Positions 52,189-62,708 of a stretch of DNA of 64,000 nt are shown here, piece by piece. The DNA lies in contig JAIWNF010000048.1 in assembly GCA_025093555.1 (NCBI GenBank), positions 293,870-357,869 on the forward strand, in the 5' to 3' direction. Each line of letters begins with the position of its first letter. The stretch's first letter is position 1. The DNA is from Circinella umbellata. Its lineage: Eukaryota > Mucoromycota > Mucoromycetes > Mucorales > Lichtheimiaceae. Under the pieces are notes generated by a model. It saw only the letters and a program-made list of their open reading frames with translations. It did not search any database and had not been told where the DNA came from. The translations under genes were made by a program, and so were the position numbers.

Positions 52189-53082
52189 ATGGTTTATGAA
52201 GAACGCGTTTATTTAATCGGTGCCACTGGTAATATTGGTAAACCCCTTGTTCATAAATTATTAACAAATCCCAAGATTGCTTTGACACTATATACAAGAA
52301 CTCCTTCCAAGGTTCAAGAGATTTTTGGTTCTGCTCTTTCCCAAGGCAAAGTGACAGTTATTGAAGGCGATTATGAAAACCAAAAACCATTTCAAAGATC
52401 CATTACTGGTCATACGCGTCTTTTTCTCCTTTTGCCACCTAGTAATGAATCCCCACGTATTGCGTGCGAATTTGCCAAAGCAGCCTATAGTGCAGGTGTT
52501 CAACAAATCGTCGTCATATCAGGCATTGTTGCATCATTACCATGGCGTCTTACCATGTATACTGAAATAACCCAAAAGCTTGAACAAGATCTGCTTAATA
52601 TTCCAAAGAGAAAGGCTATTGTTAGTTTACGTCCTGCCTATTTTATGACCAATATATTTGCAGGTGCAGATATTACTTCCATCAAAACGGCCAACATGTT
52701 TGCCGATATCCGTACAGAAGACCAAACAAGACCTTGGATTTCCCCTAAAGATATTGGTGAGCTTTCTGCTATTATATTACAAGACCCAATTGAAAAACAT
52801 GGCGATGCCGTATACGAAATGATAGGAGATCCAAAAACTCCTGTAGAGGAAGCCAAATCATTGAGCCGTGTATTGGGTCGAGAAATTGTTTATAAAAGAA
52901 TTAGTGAAGAACAATTTTATGAAAATATGACCAAGTATATGCCACATCGTGTTGCTTTCATGTTTATGCAAATGGCAACTTTGCTTACCCAAAAATGTAC
53001 ACCTGGGCTATCTGTGCTTCTTGGTCGTGCTCCACAAACATTGGAAGAATGGATTGAGGAAAACAAGGCCCCATTCTTGTAA
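52189..53082 (+). CDS. NmrA-like NAD(P)-binding Rossmann-fold protein
   Basis: A single-exon gene of 297 aa. The N-terminal dinucleotide motif is GATGNIGKP (11-19), with YTRTPSK after the second strand; Arg/Thr there suits NADP(H). VTVIEGDYEN, GHTRLFLLLPPSNE and GVQQIVVISG follow, in the order seen in atypical short-chain dehydrogenases of the NmrA/HSCARG/azoreductase-like group. The usual YxxxK pair is not clear (MYTEITQKLEQDLL occupies that place), so it may be a redox sensor or a reductase. The substrate is unknown. It ends 23 bp before the giant inverted repeat begins to be visible, so a second inverted copy may lie beyond the window. Having no intron is unusual here and could reflect transfer or retroposition. 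Confidence 0.9.
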   Translation: MVYEERVYLIGATGNIGKPLVHKLLTNPKIALTLYTRTPSKVQEIFGSALSQGKVTVIEGDYENQKPFQRSITGHTRLFLLLPPSNESPRIACEFAKAAYSAGVQQIVVISGIVASLPWRLTMYTEITQKLEQDLLNIPKRKAIVSLRPAYFMTNIFAGADITSIKTANMFADIRTEDQTRPWISPKDIGELSAIILQDPIEKHGDAVYEMIGDPKTPVEEAKSLSRVLGREIVYKRISEEQFYENMTKYMPHRVAFMFMQMATLLTQKCTPGLSVLLGRAPQTLEEWIEENKAPFL

Positions 53083-54400
53083 TTATTACTATTACTATTA
53101 TTATCTATCGGCTAGTTTAGTAGTAGTATTGTTTTTTATACCACCATTAGTAGTGACAACAACAACAATAATAATGATAATAAGAAAGTATAATGTATTA
53201 TCAACATAGTATATTTACGTGTAAAGTAGTAATAGTTCTCTAAAAATACTTATTTCTTTTAAAATAATAAAAAAATACTTGATAGTTCTATTAATAAGTC
53301 AGGCACGCGTCACTTTTCAATAATCTGTATTTAGAACTATTTACTTTATTCTCTCATTAAATTGGTACCACCCGTTAAACTGGTATTTCGCTAAACAGAT
53401 ATATCCCTCAACTATTTTTTATATACTTGGTAAAACGCCGGCGATTTGATAAACCTGTACCCGGTGAACTTATCCAAATATCTACCGGATTTATACATGA
53501 TAATATTTTTTATTACCCAAAGTAGCTCGTCAACAAATTGTTGGTAATAGTGTTTTCAAGAAAATTAACAACTATACCCCAGTCTAACGATTTTGACTCT
53601 TTTAGTTTTCTTCTTAAAACTAGGACAGATTAATTTATAGGCGAAATAAAAATAAATATATATCCGTTATAAAAGATTACAAAAGTATTAGTTCTTTTTT
53701 TTTTTTTAAAAAAAAAGAAAGTAATGTGTTAGTATTTCTGTAGACCGTCTTATTTATTTTTGTCGAAGCTTAACAATAAAAGGCCAAAAATAGAAAGGTT
53801 AAATAGTTTAAACGAGAAGGGAAAATGGTATAAGCATGGCACATGGCACGAATGTTCTGGGTAGGTTCTAAAAAAGGCGAAAACTCTCTGACTTAGTTTT
53901 TTTTTTGTTTCAATTTTCAAAAAATTAAGGTAGCAAGTTGATAGTAACACTTACGATAGAATAAAGAAAAATATTACGAATGAAACAATTTTCAGAAAAA
54001 TTCAATAATTATTCAAGGGTCGATGAGGTTTTTAAAAAATGAAGAGTTTTAGATAACAAAAGTTACTAAGCTAAAAATAATTCTCTAAGGTTAAAAATCA
54101 AAGTTGAATTATAAAGTTTTGAATGAAAAAGTAAAGTAGTAGGGGACGGTGGTAGCGATGGGTATAGAAATACATCGGGGATTACTTTGGATGGTTGTAG
54201 GTAGGTACATACTGCCGATAAAAAAAAATCAAAAATAGGGGCTAGATGTTTGTTTATGGGTATGTAGACTGGGTTATTGACGTCATTTATAGGTCTTAGA
54301 TAATAAGACTTATAATATTTAAATAAACAACAATTTATATTAGTGTGAAGCTCGTAAAACTGATCGATTTATTTATTAATTATTACTATCAATAATGTCA

Positions 54401-54437
54401 TTACTATTACTATTACTATTACTATTACTATTACTAT
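54401..54437. repeat. (TTACTA)n microsatellite, left arm
   Basis: About six TTACTA units. The mirror copy is at about 62671-62708 in the right arm. Confidence 0.85.
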
Positions 54438-54883
54438 GTACAGGCAAACCACTGAATGATAAGTTTTTCTTTTGGATCAAAGATCAAATAAGTGTTAGAG
54501 TGACTCGAAGCCCAAATCACAAAAAAAAACTTTATTGATTATTATTATGTGTTATTATTTACAAAAAACCAAAAATTGTTATTAAACTTTGGGGAGAAGC
54601 GACAGGTTATTTCAAAGGTTGGACGAACTAAATAATTAAAAAATGAAGAAAGAGGGTGACAAGTAGGTAGTTGTTATATTATAACGGAAAAAGAACAAAG
54701 GCTCGATATAATTAGGAATATTAATAAATAAGGTGTTGCTTGAATTAGTTAAGCAATAAAAAAAATACGAAAGACATGATATGGTTTTTTACATACTCAA
54801 TTATCGCATACTTTCACTTCTAAAACATATTTTGACAAAAATCCTGCTCTGTTTTTTTACGTGTTTCTGACCCGAGTTTTTAG

Positions 54884-54887
54884 ACAC

Positions 54888-54926
<39 letters not shown>
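54884..54926. repeat. (AC)n microsatellite, left arm
   Basis: About 20 AC units with one CG interruption near the left end. The interruption is kept in the mirror copy at 62182-62224. Confidence 0.9.
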
Positions 54927-54928
<2 letters not shown>

Positions 54929-57197
54929 TTTTTGCACAAATTTTATACTAGATCGCACCTGTAAAAAAGATAAGGATTAACTGAATTAAGAAATGGGGGA
55001 AAGGGTAGTATAACAGAAAGAAAATATTAATTATCGAGATTGGAAGCATTTCTTGAAACACAGGTGAACCAATAGTAGACACGGAATTACCATATCATAG
55101 ATAGCCGCTCATATAGACAAGGAATTATAATGAAGCGAAATTGTCGTGCACGAATCGGATATAATATATGTAAATGAAAAATCAAAAGTCGTTAGTAATT
55201 CACATCAAATAAATTTATGTTTTCAACATACACACATACACATAGGTTATATAACCACGTCAACAATATAAAACTTACGTATGTCCGTTGGACTTCATTA
55301 CACCGGTTGATTATTATTCTCATACTTGCTTATGCAGTTCTCGTCAGGTGCTTGGTTGTTGATTATCAGTTGGTGAAAAAAGTAGCCAAATGTTGTAAAA
55401 AAAATAATAAATAGCATAAATAACCGCATGTTCAGAAAACGAGAGATATTGATAAGATAATCGAGGATCTTTATAAGTAATCGGTTGTCTATCGAGTAAT
55501 CAACTGATATTGCAAATATAAGTGAGAGTTACTAGGTAATAGAGCTGTACTGAAGAAATAATTATGTATTGCAGAAGCAATCGAATGTTGGATAAATAGT
55601 TGAATGTTGAATGAGTAATCGAGAATTGAATACATATTTGAACCTTGAGAAATAATCGCCATTAAATAAAATAGATGTTCAAGTCGAAGGATGAGAAATA
55701 ATAGTTTATAAAAGAAATAAAAATACTGAAAGAAAAGATAATAAATGATGTTAAAAAAAAAAAGAAAAAATTGGCCCTATTTATATTTGACGTACAGTAA
55801 AGGCTCGACCCTTTTGTGATGGTCTCTCAGAAAATAAAACAAAAAATTACTCTCATCCATTAATCCACTTTATCAATAATAACTATACTCGATAATTGTA
55901 AAACAAGTACGATTTATGCAATCACAACAAAATATTTACTTATGCGGGAAGAGCCTTAAAATAGAAGGTGCCACTTCAACACATGCTAATTTAAAGTACT
56001 TGATAATGAGTTATTTACATCCCAAAAATAACTCATTCACAATGCCGTTTATTTTCATGAATAATACCACACCATGTCATTATACATAATAAAAAAATAT
56101 CTACTCACCCCAGCAATTAATCTTGTTTTCTTTAATAAATAATAAAAAAAAAAAAAGAATCAAAATATCATTCAAATGAAAATTAAAGGTAAGATAAATA
56201 TATCTACCCGGTTGAAAAAATAAAAATTTACTGTTTATTCGTGCGTACACTATCATCATTGTTGTCAAAGAAAAATAAAAAAAAGTACCTCCAAATATTA
56301 AGGGCACCAAAGAGATAAAGAATATTCCCCACGTGCACAATAAAATACCTTTTGATAAATAAAATAAATTCAGTTATTCATGCATTATCATTTTCATCAT
56401 TCAAAAAAAAGAAGGAACCAGACACTCATGAGAACCAAACTATTGGTACGTAAACAAAAAAAAATAGTCAGTAATTTAATAAAGTAATACTGCCAATTAA
56501 TCTCATGTGATGAAATGAATCATGCAAAAAAAAAAAATACCCGAAATACATGCATCTATGCAGCTATCAAAATAAATAAAAAAGTTGGTTTTTAATTACT
56601 CTGTTGATCATACAACTATCTATCATCTGATATTAAACCTGTATGTCTGCTGACCACTACACTTCTTTTTATTTTTAATCCATAAACCAGTATATGTATC
56701 GACAATAACAATGAATTACTTGTTATTTTTATTTATTATTTTTACTGTTCCCGTACATTCCTGCATATCTCTTCTATTAATTGTTCATATGCAATCGCAA
56801 TCATATGAATTCATAGTATGAATCCCCCAAAAAAAAATTGATGGCTTCATCGCCCGAATATACAACGTACATAATGATACGTTACTCAGTCAACTGGCCA
56901 TATCAGCTTCAACACTACTAGGTATAATTTACGGGGTATTGTACGTACTAGAGTAGCCTTTGTTGCTACGATGTACTGAGATTAAGCCCTTGTCATTGAA
57001 TTTGCTCCTCTTTTTGAGGGCATATTCAAATCAACCGCTTTGGCTGATTATAATAAAAAAAAGACTTTAAAATTTTTTTATTCTCTTTTGCCTAGATGGG
57101 TGAAATACTTTTTATTATTTTTTTGATAAAGTGCTTTAACCGAACGTTTGAGCGATTGTTTGGTTTATAGTGGTAGTAGGGCATTTTTGATGTTGGT

Positions 57198-57273
57198 GTT
57201 GGTTTAGCTTAAGTGGTAAAGCATTCGATTGATGATGATCGGGGATATAGTAGTTCGAATCTACTGGCTGACA
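57198..57273 (+). tRNA. tRNA-like sequence with enlarged anticodon loop (possible pseudogene), left arm
   Basis: The acceptor strand GTTGGTT pairs, with G:U wobbles, with GGCTGAC. The D arm is GCTT/AAGC around AAGTGGTA. The T arm is AGTAG-TTCGAAT-CTACT, with perfect stem pairing. The A box (TAGCTTAAGTGG) and B box (AGTTCGAATCT) are close to pol III consensus. The anticodon stem TTCGA/TCGGG encloses a 10-nt loop TTGATGATGA instead of 7 nt. Removing one GAT would give a normal loop with anticodon GAT (Ile). Several acceptor pairs are wobble. It may be a decayed or non-canonical tRNA or a tRNA-derived repeat. Confidence 0.5.
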
Positions 57274-57595
57274 TGATATAGATATTTACAAGTGGAGTAT
57301 CCAGTTATTCAAAGGAAATTGGTCTAGAGTTTAAGACTAAGGTGGTGTGAGACTTGATGTGAAGCTGGTTTGAAGTTGGTTTGAAGTTGGACCCTAAGAT
57401 GGTCTGAGGTTGGTCGGAGGTTGGTCTGAAGTTGGTCTGAAGTTGGACCAAGTTGGTCGGAGGTCGACCCTAAGGAAGAGGCCGCGATGTTACGCAGTCG
57501 AGAAAAAAAAAAGTGGTCCAATTCAAGACTATTTTTGCTAAAGTTGGTCTAAAAAAGTATATAAAAATATATAAAAGAAATTTTTTTTTTTTTTT

Positions 57596-57713
57596 TTGGT
57601 TGGTCTGAGGTTGGTCTGAGGTTGGTCTGAGGTTGGTCTGAGGTTGGTCTGAGGTTGGTCTGAGGCTGGTCTGAAGTTGGTCTGAAGTTGGTCTGAAGTT
57701 GGTCTGAAGTTGG
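57596..57713. repeat. 11-bp tandem array (TTGGTCTGAGG/TTGGTCTGAAG), left arm
   Basis: About ten to eleven units of TTGGTCTGARG in a row. The outer seven are mostly GAGG and the inner ones GAAG, so the array has internal order. It lies between an A/T-run and the conserved module (GGTCGGAGGTCGACCC, CGCGATGTTACG). Smaller arrays of the same unit lie at about 57360-57455 and 58300-58320. Confidence 0.9.
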
Positions 57714-57841
57714 ACCAAGTTGGTCGGAGGTCGACCCTAAGGAAGAGGCCGCGATGTTACGCAGTCGAGAAAAAAAAAAGTGGTCCAATTCAAGACCATT
57801 TTTGTTAAAGTTGGTCTAAAAAAGTATATAAAAATATATAT

Positions 57842-57859
57842 AAAAAAAAAAAAAAAAAA
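57842..57859 (-). terminator. RNA polymerase III terminator of left 5S gene
   Basis: A run of 18 A on the plus strand, so T on the coding strand, directly downstream of the minus-strand 5S gene. Confidence 0.85.
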
Positions 57860-57976
57860 CTTACAGCACGCGGTATTCCCATGTGGTCCCCCACCATAGT
57901 ACTGACCGCGCCAGATGGGGCTTGACTGCGGAGATCGGACGGGATCCGGTATTTTCCCCATTGTATGGCCGTAAGT
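57859..57976 (-). rRNA. 5S ribosomal RNA, left arm
   Basis: 118 nt, read on the minus strand. The ends ACTTAC and GTAAGT pair as helix I. Conserved internal stretches are CCGGATCCCGTCCGATCTCC, the box A region GTCAAGCCCC, and the box C region GTACTATGGTGGGGGACCAC, followed by GGGAATACCGCGTGCTG. Size and sequence fit a functional fungal 5S gene. An A-run at 57842-57858 on the plus strand is the downstream T-terminator. It is an exact inverted copy of 59133-59250. It is not next to other rRNA genes here, consistent with dispersed 5S genes in many fungi. Confidence 0.95.
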
Positions 57977-58450
57977 TAAAAGATACACCGCTAGTTAGTA
58001 TATATGTCTCTTGTATAAATCAAGAAAAGATAAAAAAAGTTAAAAAAAAAAAAAATTAAAGTGATAAGCAAAAATCATAAAACGTAAAAAAGACAAAAAT
58101 TGGAGGTAAAAAAAAAGTTGCTTTTAATTTTTTTTTTTTTTTGACATTTTTTATATTTTATGAAGAGTATGAAAGATATAATATCGATAAAATTTAAAAA
58201 AGTAATTGTTTTTATTAAGAAATGAGAGATTAAGAAATGTTTGATTTTTATACCAAACCAAGTCAGACCAAGTTAGACCAAGTTGGACCTAGGTTAATCG
58301 GAGGTTGGTCTGAAGTTGGACCAAGTTGGTCGGAGGTCGACCCTAAGGAAGAGGCCGCGATGTTACGTAGTCGAGAAAAAAAAAGTGGTCCACTTCAAGA
58401 CTATTTTGGCTAAAGTTGGTCTAAAAAGTATATAAAAATATATAAAAGAA

Positions 58451-58654
58451 AAAAAAAATTTTTTTTTTCTTTTATATTTTTATTACTTTTTTAGACAACT
58501 TTAGTCTGTCTTGAATTGGCACTTTTTTTTTTTCGACCTTCGCCTCTTCCTTAGGGTCGACCTCCGACCAACTTGGTCCAACTTCAGACCAACTTCAGAC
58601 CAACTTCAGACCAACCTCAGACCGACCTCAGACCAACCAAAAAAAAATTTTTTT
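58451..58654. repeat. spacer at the palindrome centre, holding one diverged repeat module
   Basis: The arms do not meet directly. About 200 bp separates them and contains an extra copy of the module in right-arm orientation: TTTTTTAGACAAC at about 58488, CGCCTCTTCCTTAGGG at 58541, CCGACCAACTTGG at about 58564. About five 11-bp units and a T-run follow. This copy differs from the arm copies at many positions (for example TAGTCTGTCTTG in place of TAGCAAAAATAGTCTTG). Confidence 0.75.
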
Positions 58655-58680
58655 TTTTTCTTTTATATATTTTTATATAC

Positions 58681-58810
58681 TTTTTTAGACCAACTTTAGC
58701 CAAAATAGTCTTGAAGTGGACCACTTTTTTTTTTCTCGACTACGTAACATCGCGGCCTCTTCCTTAGGGTCGACCTCCGACCAACTTGGTCCAACTTCAG
58801 ACCAACCTCC
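58681..58810. repeat. ~110-bp conserved module, innermost right-arm copy
   Basis: It begins TTTTTTAGACCAACTTTAGC, runs through TTGAAGTGGACCAC, a T-run, CTCGACTACGTAACATCGCG and GCCTCTTCCTTAGGGTCGAC, and ends CCGACCAACTTGGTCC. Other copies on the plus strand start near 58487 (diverged), 59288 and 59558. Minus-strand copies occupy the mirror positions of the left arm. Copies always sit next to 11-bp units, so module and array form one composite repeat. Confidence 0.8.
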
Positions 58811-59132
58811 GATTAACCTAGGTCCAACTTGGTCTAACTTGGTCTGACTTGGTTTGGTATAAAAATCAAACATTTCTTAATCTCTCATTTCTTAATAAAA
58901 ACAATTACTTTTTTAAATTTTATCGATATTATATCTTTCATACTCTTCATAAAATATAAAAAATGTCAAAAAAAAAAAAAAATTAAAAGCAACTTTTTTT
59001 TTACCTCCAATTTTTGTCTTTTTTACGTTTTATGATTTTTGCTTATCACTTAATTTTTTTTTTTTTTAACTTTTTTTATCTTTTCTTGATTTATACAAGA
59101 GACATATATACTAACTAGCGGTGTATCTTTTA

Positions 59133-59250
59133 ACTTACGGCCATACAATGGGGAAAATACCGGATCCCGTCCGATCTCCGCAGTCAAGCCCCATCTGGCG
59201 CGGTCAGTACTATGGTGGGGGACCACATGGGAATACCGCGTGCTGTAAGT
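59133..59250 (+). rRNA. 5S ribosomal RNA, right arm
   Basis: The same 118-nt gene on the plus strand, with complete helix I and intact internal control region. The two 5S genes are transcribed away from each other, out from the palindrome centre, about 1.16 kb apart. The upstream flank (GCGGTGTATCTTTTA) is also identical in both arms. Confidence 0.95.
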
Positions 59251-59268
59251 TTTTTTTTTTTTTTTTTT
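59250..59268 (+). terminator. RNA polymerase III terminator of right 5S gene
   Basis: A run of about 19 T begins at the 3' end of the 5S gene, well above the minimum T-run used by pol III. Its counterpart is at 57842-57859. Confidence 0.85.
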
Positions 59269-59395
59269 ATATATATTTTTATATACTTTTTTAGACCAAC
59301 TTTACAAAAATGGTCTTGAATTGGACCACTTTTTTTTTTCTCGACTGCGTAACATCGCGGCCTCTTCCTTAGGGTCGACCTCCGACCAACTTGGT

Positions 59396-59513
59396 CCAAC
59401 TTCAGACCAACTTCAGACCAACTTCAGACCAACTTCAGACCAGCCTCAGACCAACCTCAGACCAACCTCAGACCAACCTCAGACCAACCTCAGACCAACC
59501 TCAGACCAACCAA
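59396..59513. repeat. 11-bp tandem array (CTTCAGACCAA/CCTCAGACCAA), right arm
   Basis: The mirror copy of 57596-57713 with the same unit order. Translation of either strand gives periodic TSDQ/QTN peptides because 33 bp is a multiple of three codons; these are repeat artefacts, not proteins. Confidence 0.9.
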
Positions 59514-59835
59514 AAAAAAAAAAAAAAATTTCTTTTATATATTTTTATATACTTTTTTAGACCAACTTTAGCAAAAATAGTCTTGAATTGGACCACTTTT
59601 TTTTTTCTCGACTGCGTAACATCGCGGCCTCTTCCTTAGGGTCGACCTCCGACCAACTTGGTCCAACTTCAGACCAACTTCAGACCAACCTCCGACCAAC
59701 CTCAGACCATCTTAGGGTCCAACTTCAAACCAACTTCAAACCAGCTTCACATCAAGTCTCACACCACCTTAGTCTTAAACTCTAGACCAATTTCCTTTGA
59801 ATAACTGGATACTCCACTTGTAAATATCTATATCA

Positions 59836-59911
59836 TGTCAGCCAGTAGATTCGAACTACTATATCCCCGATCATCATCAATCGAATGCTTTACCACTTAA
59901 GCTAAACCAAC
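59836..59911 (-). tRNA. tRNA-like sequence with enlarged anticodon loop (possible pseudogene), right arm
   Basis: An identical inverted copy of 57198-57273, with the same 10-nt loop. Confidence 0.5.
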
Positions 59912-62180
59912 ACCAACATCAAAAATGCCCTACTACCACTATAAACCAAACAATCGCTCAAACGTTCGGTTAAAGCACTTTATCAAAAAAATAATAAAAA
60001 GTATTTCACCCATCTAGGCAAAAGAGAATAAAAAAATTTTAAAGTCTTTTTTTTATTATAATCAGCCAAAGCGGTTGATTTGAATATGCCCTCAAAAAGA
60101 GGAGCAAATTCAATGACAAGGGCTTAATCTCAGTACATCGTAGCAACAAAGGCTACTCTAGTACGTACAATACCCCGTAAATTATACCTAGTAGTGTTGA
60201 AGCTGATATGGCCAGTTGACTGAGTAACGTATCATTATGTACGTTGTATATTCGGGCGATGAAGCCATCAATTTTTTTTTGGGGGATTCATACTATGAAT
60301 TCATATGATTGCGATTGCATATGAACAATTAATAGAAGAGATATGCAGGAATGTACGGGAACAGTAAAAATAATAAATAAAAATAACAAGTAATTCATTG
60401 TTATTGTCGATACATATACTGGTTTATGGATTAAAAATAAAAAGAAGTGTAGTGGTCAGCAGACATACAGGTTTAATATCAGATGATAGATAGTTGTATG
60501 ATCAACAGAGTAATTAAAAACCAACTTTTTTATTTATTTTGATAGCTGCATAGATGCATGTATTTCGGGTATTTTTTTTTTTTGCATGATTCATTTCATC
60601 ACATGAGATTAATTGGCAGTATTACTTTATTAAATTACTGACTATTTTTTTTTGTTTACGTACCAATAGTTTGGTTCTCATGAGTGTCTGGTTCCTTCTT
60701 TTTTTTGAATGATGAAAATGATAATGCATGAATAACTGAATTTATTTTATTTATCAAAAGGTATTTTATTGTGCACGTGGGGAATATTCTTTATCTCTTT
60801 GGTGCCCTTAATATTTGGAGGTACTTTTTTTTATTTTTCTTTGACAACAATGATGATAGTGTACGCACGAATAAACAGTAAATTTTTATTTTTTCAACCG
60901 GGTAGATATATTTATCTTACCTTTAATTTTCATTTGAATGATATTTTGATTCTTTTTTTTTTTTTATTATTTATTAAAGAAAACAAGATTAATTGCTGGG
61001 GTGAGTAGATATTTTTTTATTATGTATAATGACATGGTGTGGTATTATTCATGAAAATAAACGGCATTGTGAATGAGTTATTTTTGGGATGTAAATAACT
61101 CATTATCAAGTACTTTAAATTAGCATGTGTTGAAGTGGCACCTTCTATTTTAAGGCTCTTCCCGCATAAGTAAATATTTTGTTGTGATTGCATAAATCGT
61201 ACTTGTTTTACAATTATCGAGTATAGTTATTATTGATAAAGTGGATTAATGGATGAGAGTAATTTTTTGTTTTATTTTCTGAGAGACCATCACAAAAGGG
61301 TCGAGCCTTTACTGTACGTCAAATATAAATAGGGCCAATTTTTTCTTTTTTTTTTTAACATCATTTATTATCTTTTCTTTCAGTATTTTTATTTCTTTTA
61401 TAAACTATTATTTCTCATCCTTCGACTTGAACATCTATTTTATTTAATGGCGATTATTTCTCAAGGTTCAAATATGTATTCAATTCTCGATTACTCATTC
61501 AACATTCAACTATTTATCCAACATTCGATTGCTTCTGCAATACATAATTATTTCTTCAGTACAGCTCTATTACCTAGTAACTCTCACTTATATTTGCAAT
61601 ATCAGTTGATTACTCGATAGACAACCGATTACTTATAAAGATCCTCGATTATCTTATCAATATCTCTCGTTTTCTGAACATGCGGTTATTTATGCTATTT
61701 ATTATTTTTTTTACAACATTTGGCTACTTTTTTCACCAACTGATAATCAACAACCAAGCACCTGACGAGAACTGCATAAGCAAGTATGAGAATAATAATC
61801 AACCGGTGTAATGAAGTCCAACGGACATACGTAAGTTTTATATTGTTGACGTGGTTATATAACCTATGTGTATGTGTGTATGTTGAAAACATAAATTTAT
61901 TTGATGTGAATTACTAACGACTTTTGATTTTTCATTTACATATATTATATCCGATTCGTGCACGACAATTTCGCTTCATTATAATTCCTTGTCTATATGA
62001 GCGGCTATCTATGATATGGTAATTCCGTGTCTACTATTGGTTCACCTGTGTTTCAAGAAATGCTTCCAATCTCGATAATTAATATTTTCTTTCTGTTATA
62101 CTACCCTTTCCCCCATTTCTTAATTCAGTTAATCCTTATCTTTTTTACAGGTGCGATCTAGTATAAAATTTGTGCAAAAA

Positions 62181-62181
<1 letters not shown>

Positions 62182-62219
<38 letters not shown>

Positions 62220-62224
62220 GTGTC
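62182..62224. repeat. (TG)n microsatellite, right arm
   Basis: The mirror of 54884-54926, including the single interrupting GC. Dinucleotide tracts mutate fast, so equal length in both arms argues for a recent duplication, recent homogenisation, or an assembly duplicate. Confidence 0.9.
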
Positions 62225-62670
62225 TAAAAACTCGGGTCAGAAACACGTAAAAAAACAGAGCAGGATTTTTGTCAAAATATGTTTTAGAAGTGAAAGTATG
62301 CGATAATTGAGTATGTAAAAAACCATATCATGTCTTTCGTATTTTTTTTATTGCTTAACTAATTCAAGCAACACCTTATTTATTAATATTCCTAATTATA
62401 TCGAGCCTTTGTTCTTTTTCCGTTATAATATAACAACTACCTACTTGTCACCCTCTTTCTTCATTTTTTAATTATTTAGTTCGTCCAACCTTTGAAATAA
62501 CCTGTCGCTTCTCCCCAAAGTTTAATAACAATTTTTGGTTTTTTGTAAATAATAACACATAATAATAATCAATAAAGTTTTTTTTTGTGATTTGGGCTTC
62601 GAGTCACTCTAACACTTATTTGATCTTTGATCCAAAAGAAAAACTTATCATTCAGTGGTTTGCCTGTACA

Positions 62671-62708
62671 TAGTAATAGTAATAGTAATAGTAATAGTAA
62701 TAGTAATG
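62671..62708. repeat. (TAGTAA)n microsatellite, right arm
   Basis: The reverse complement of the tract at 54401-54437, with about the same number of units. Confidence 0.85.

Larger units (their letters stand above)
53106..58450. repeat. left arm of giant inverted repeat
   Basis: It pairs with 58655-64000 in reverse complement. Mirror coordinates sum to about 117109 in the inner part and 117106 at the outer end. In the inner ~4.3 kb (from about 54120) the stretches I compared match except for homopolymer lengths and a one-base indel. The outer ~1 kb (53200-54110) has several substitutions and indels. The arm holds a 5S rRNA gene (minus), a tRNA-like sequence (plus), tandem arrays, an (AC)n and a (TTACTA)n microsatellite. 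It has no protein gene I can support. The frames at 55217-55414 and 56101-56340 occur identically in the other arm but look like chance. Confidence 0.93.

Noticed and set aside
57596..59513. 11-bp arrays as a possible CRISPR
   Set aside because: Units are adjacent with no spacers, the organism is eukaryotic, and no cas genes are present.
57324..59785. Frames with a MDHFFFSRLRNIAASSLG start and periodic TSDQ/QTN repeats in both arms
   Set aside because: They follow the 110-bp module and 11-bp array, occur in several frames at once, and are explained as repeat DNA.
55217..61892. Identical short frames in both arms (55217-55414 with 61695-61892, 56101-56340 with 60769-61008)
   Set aside because: They are conserved only because the arms are copies; no domain, and codon use is like intergenic DNA.
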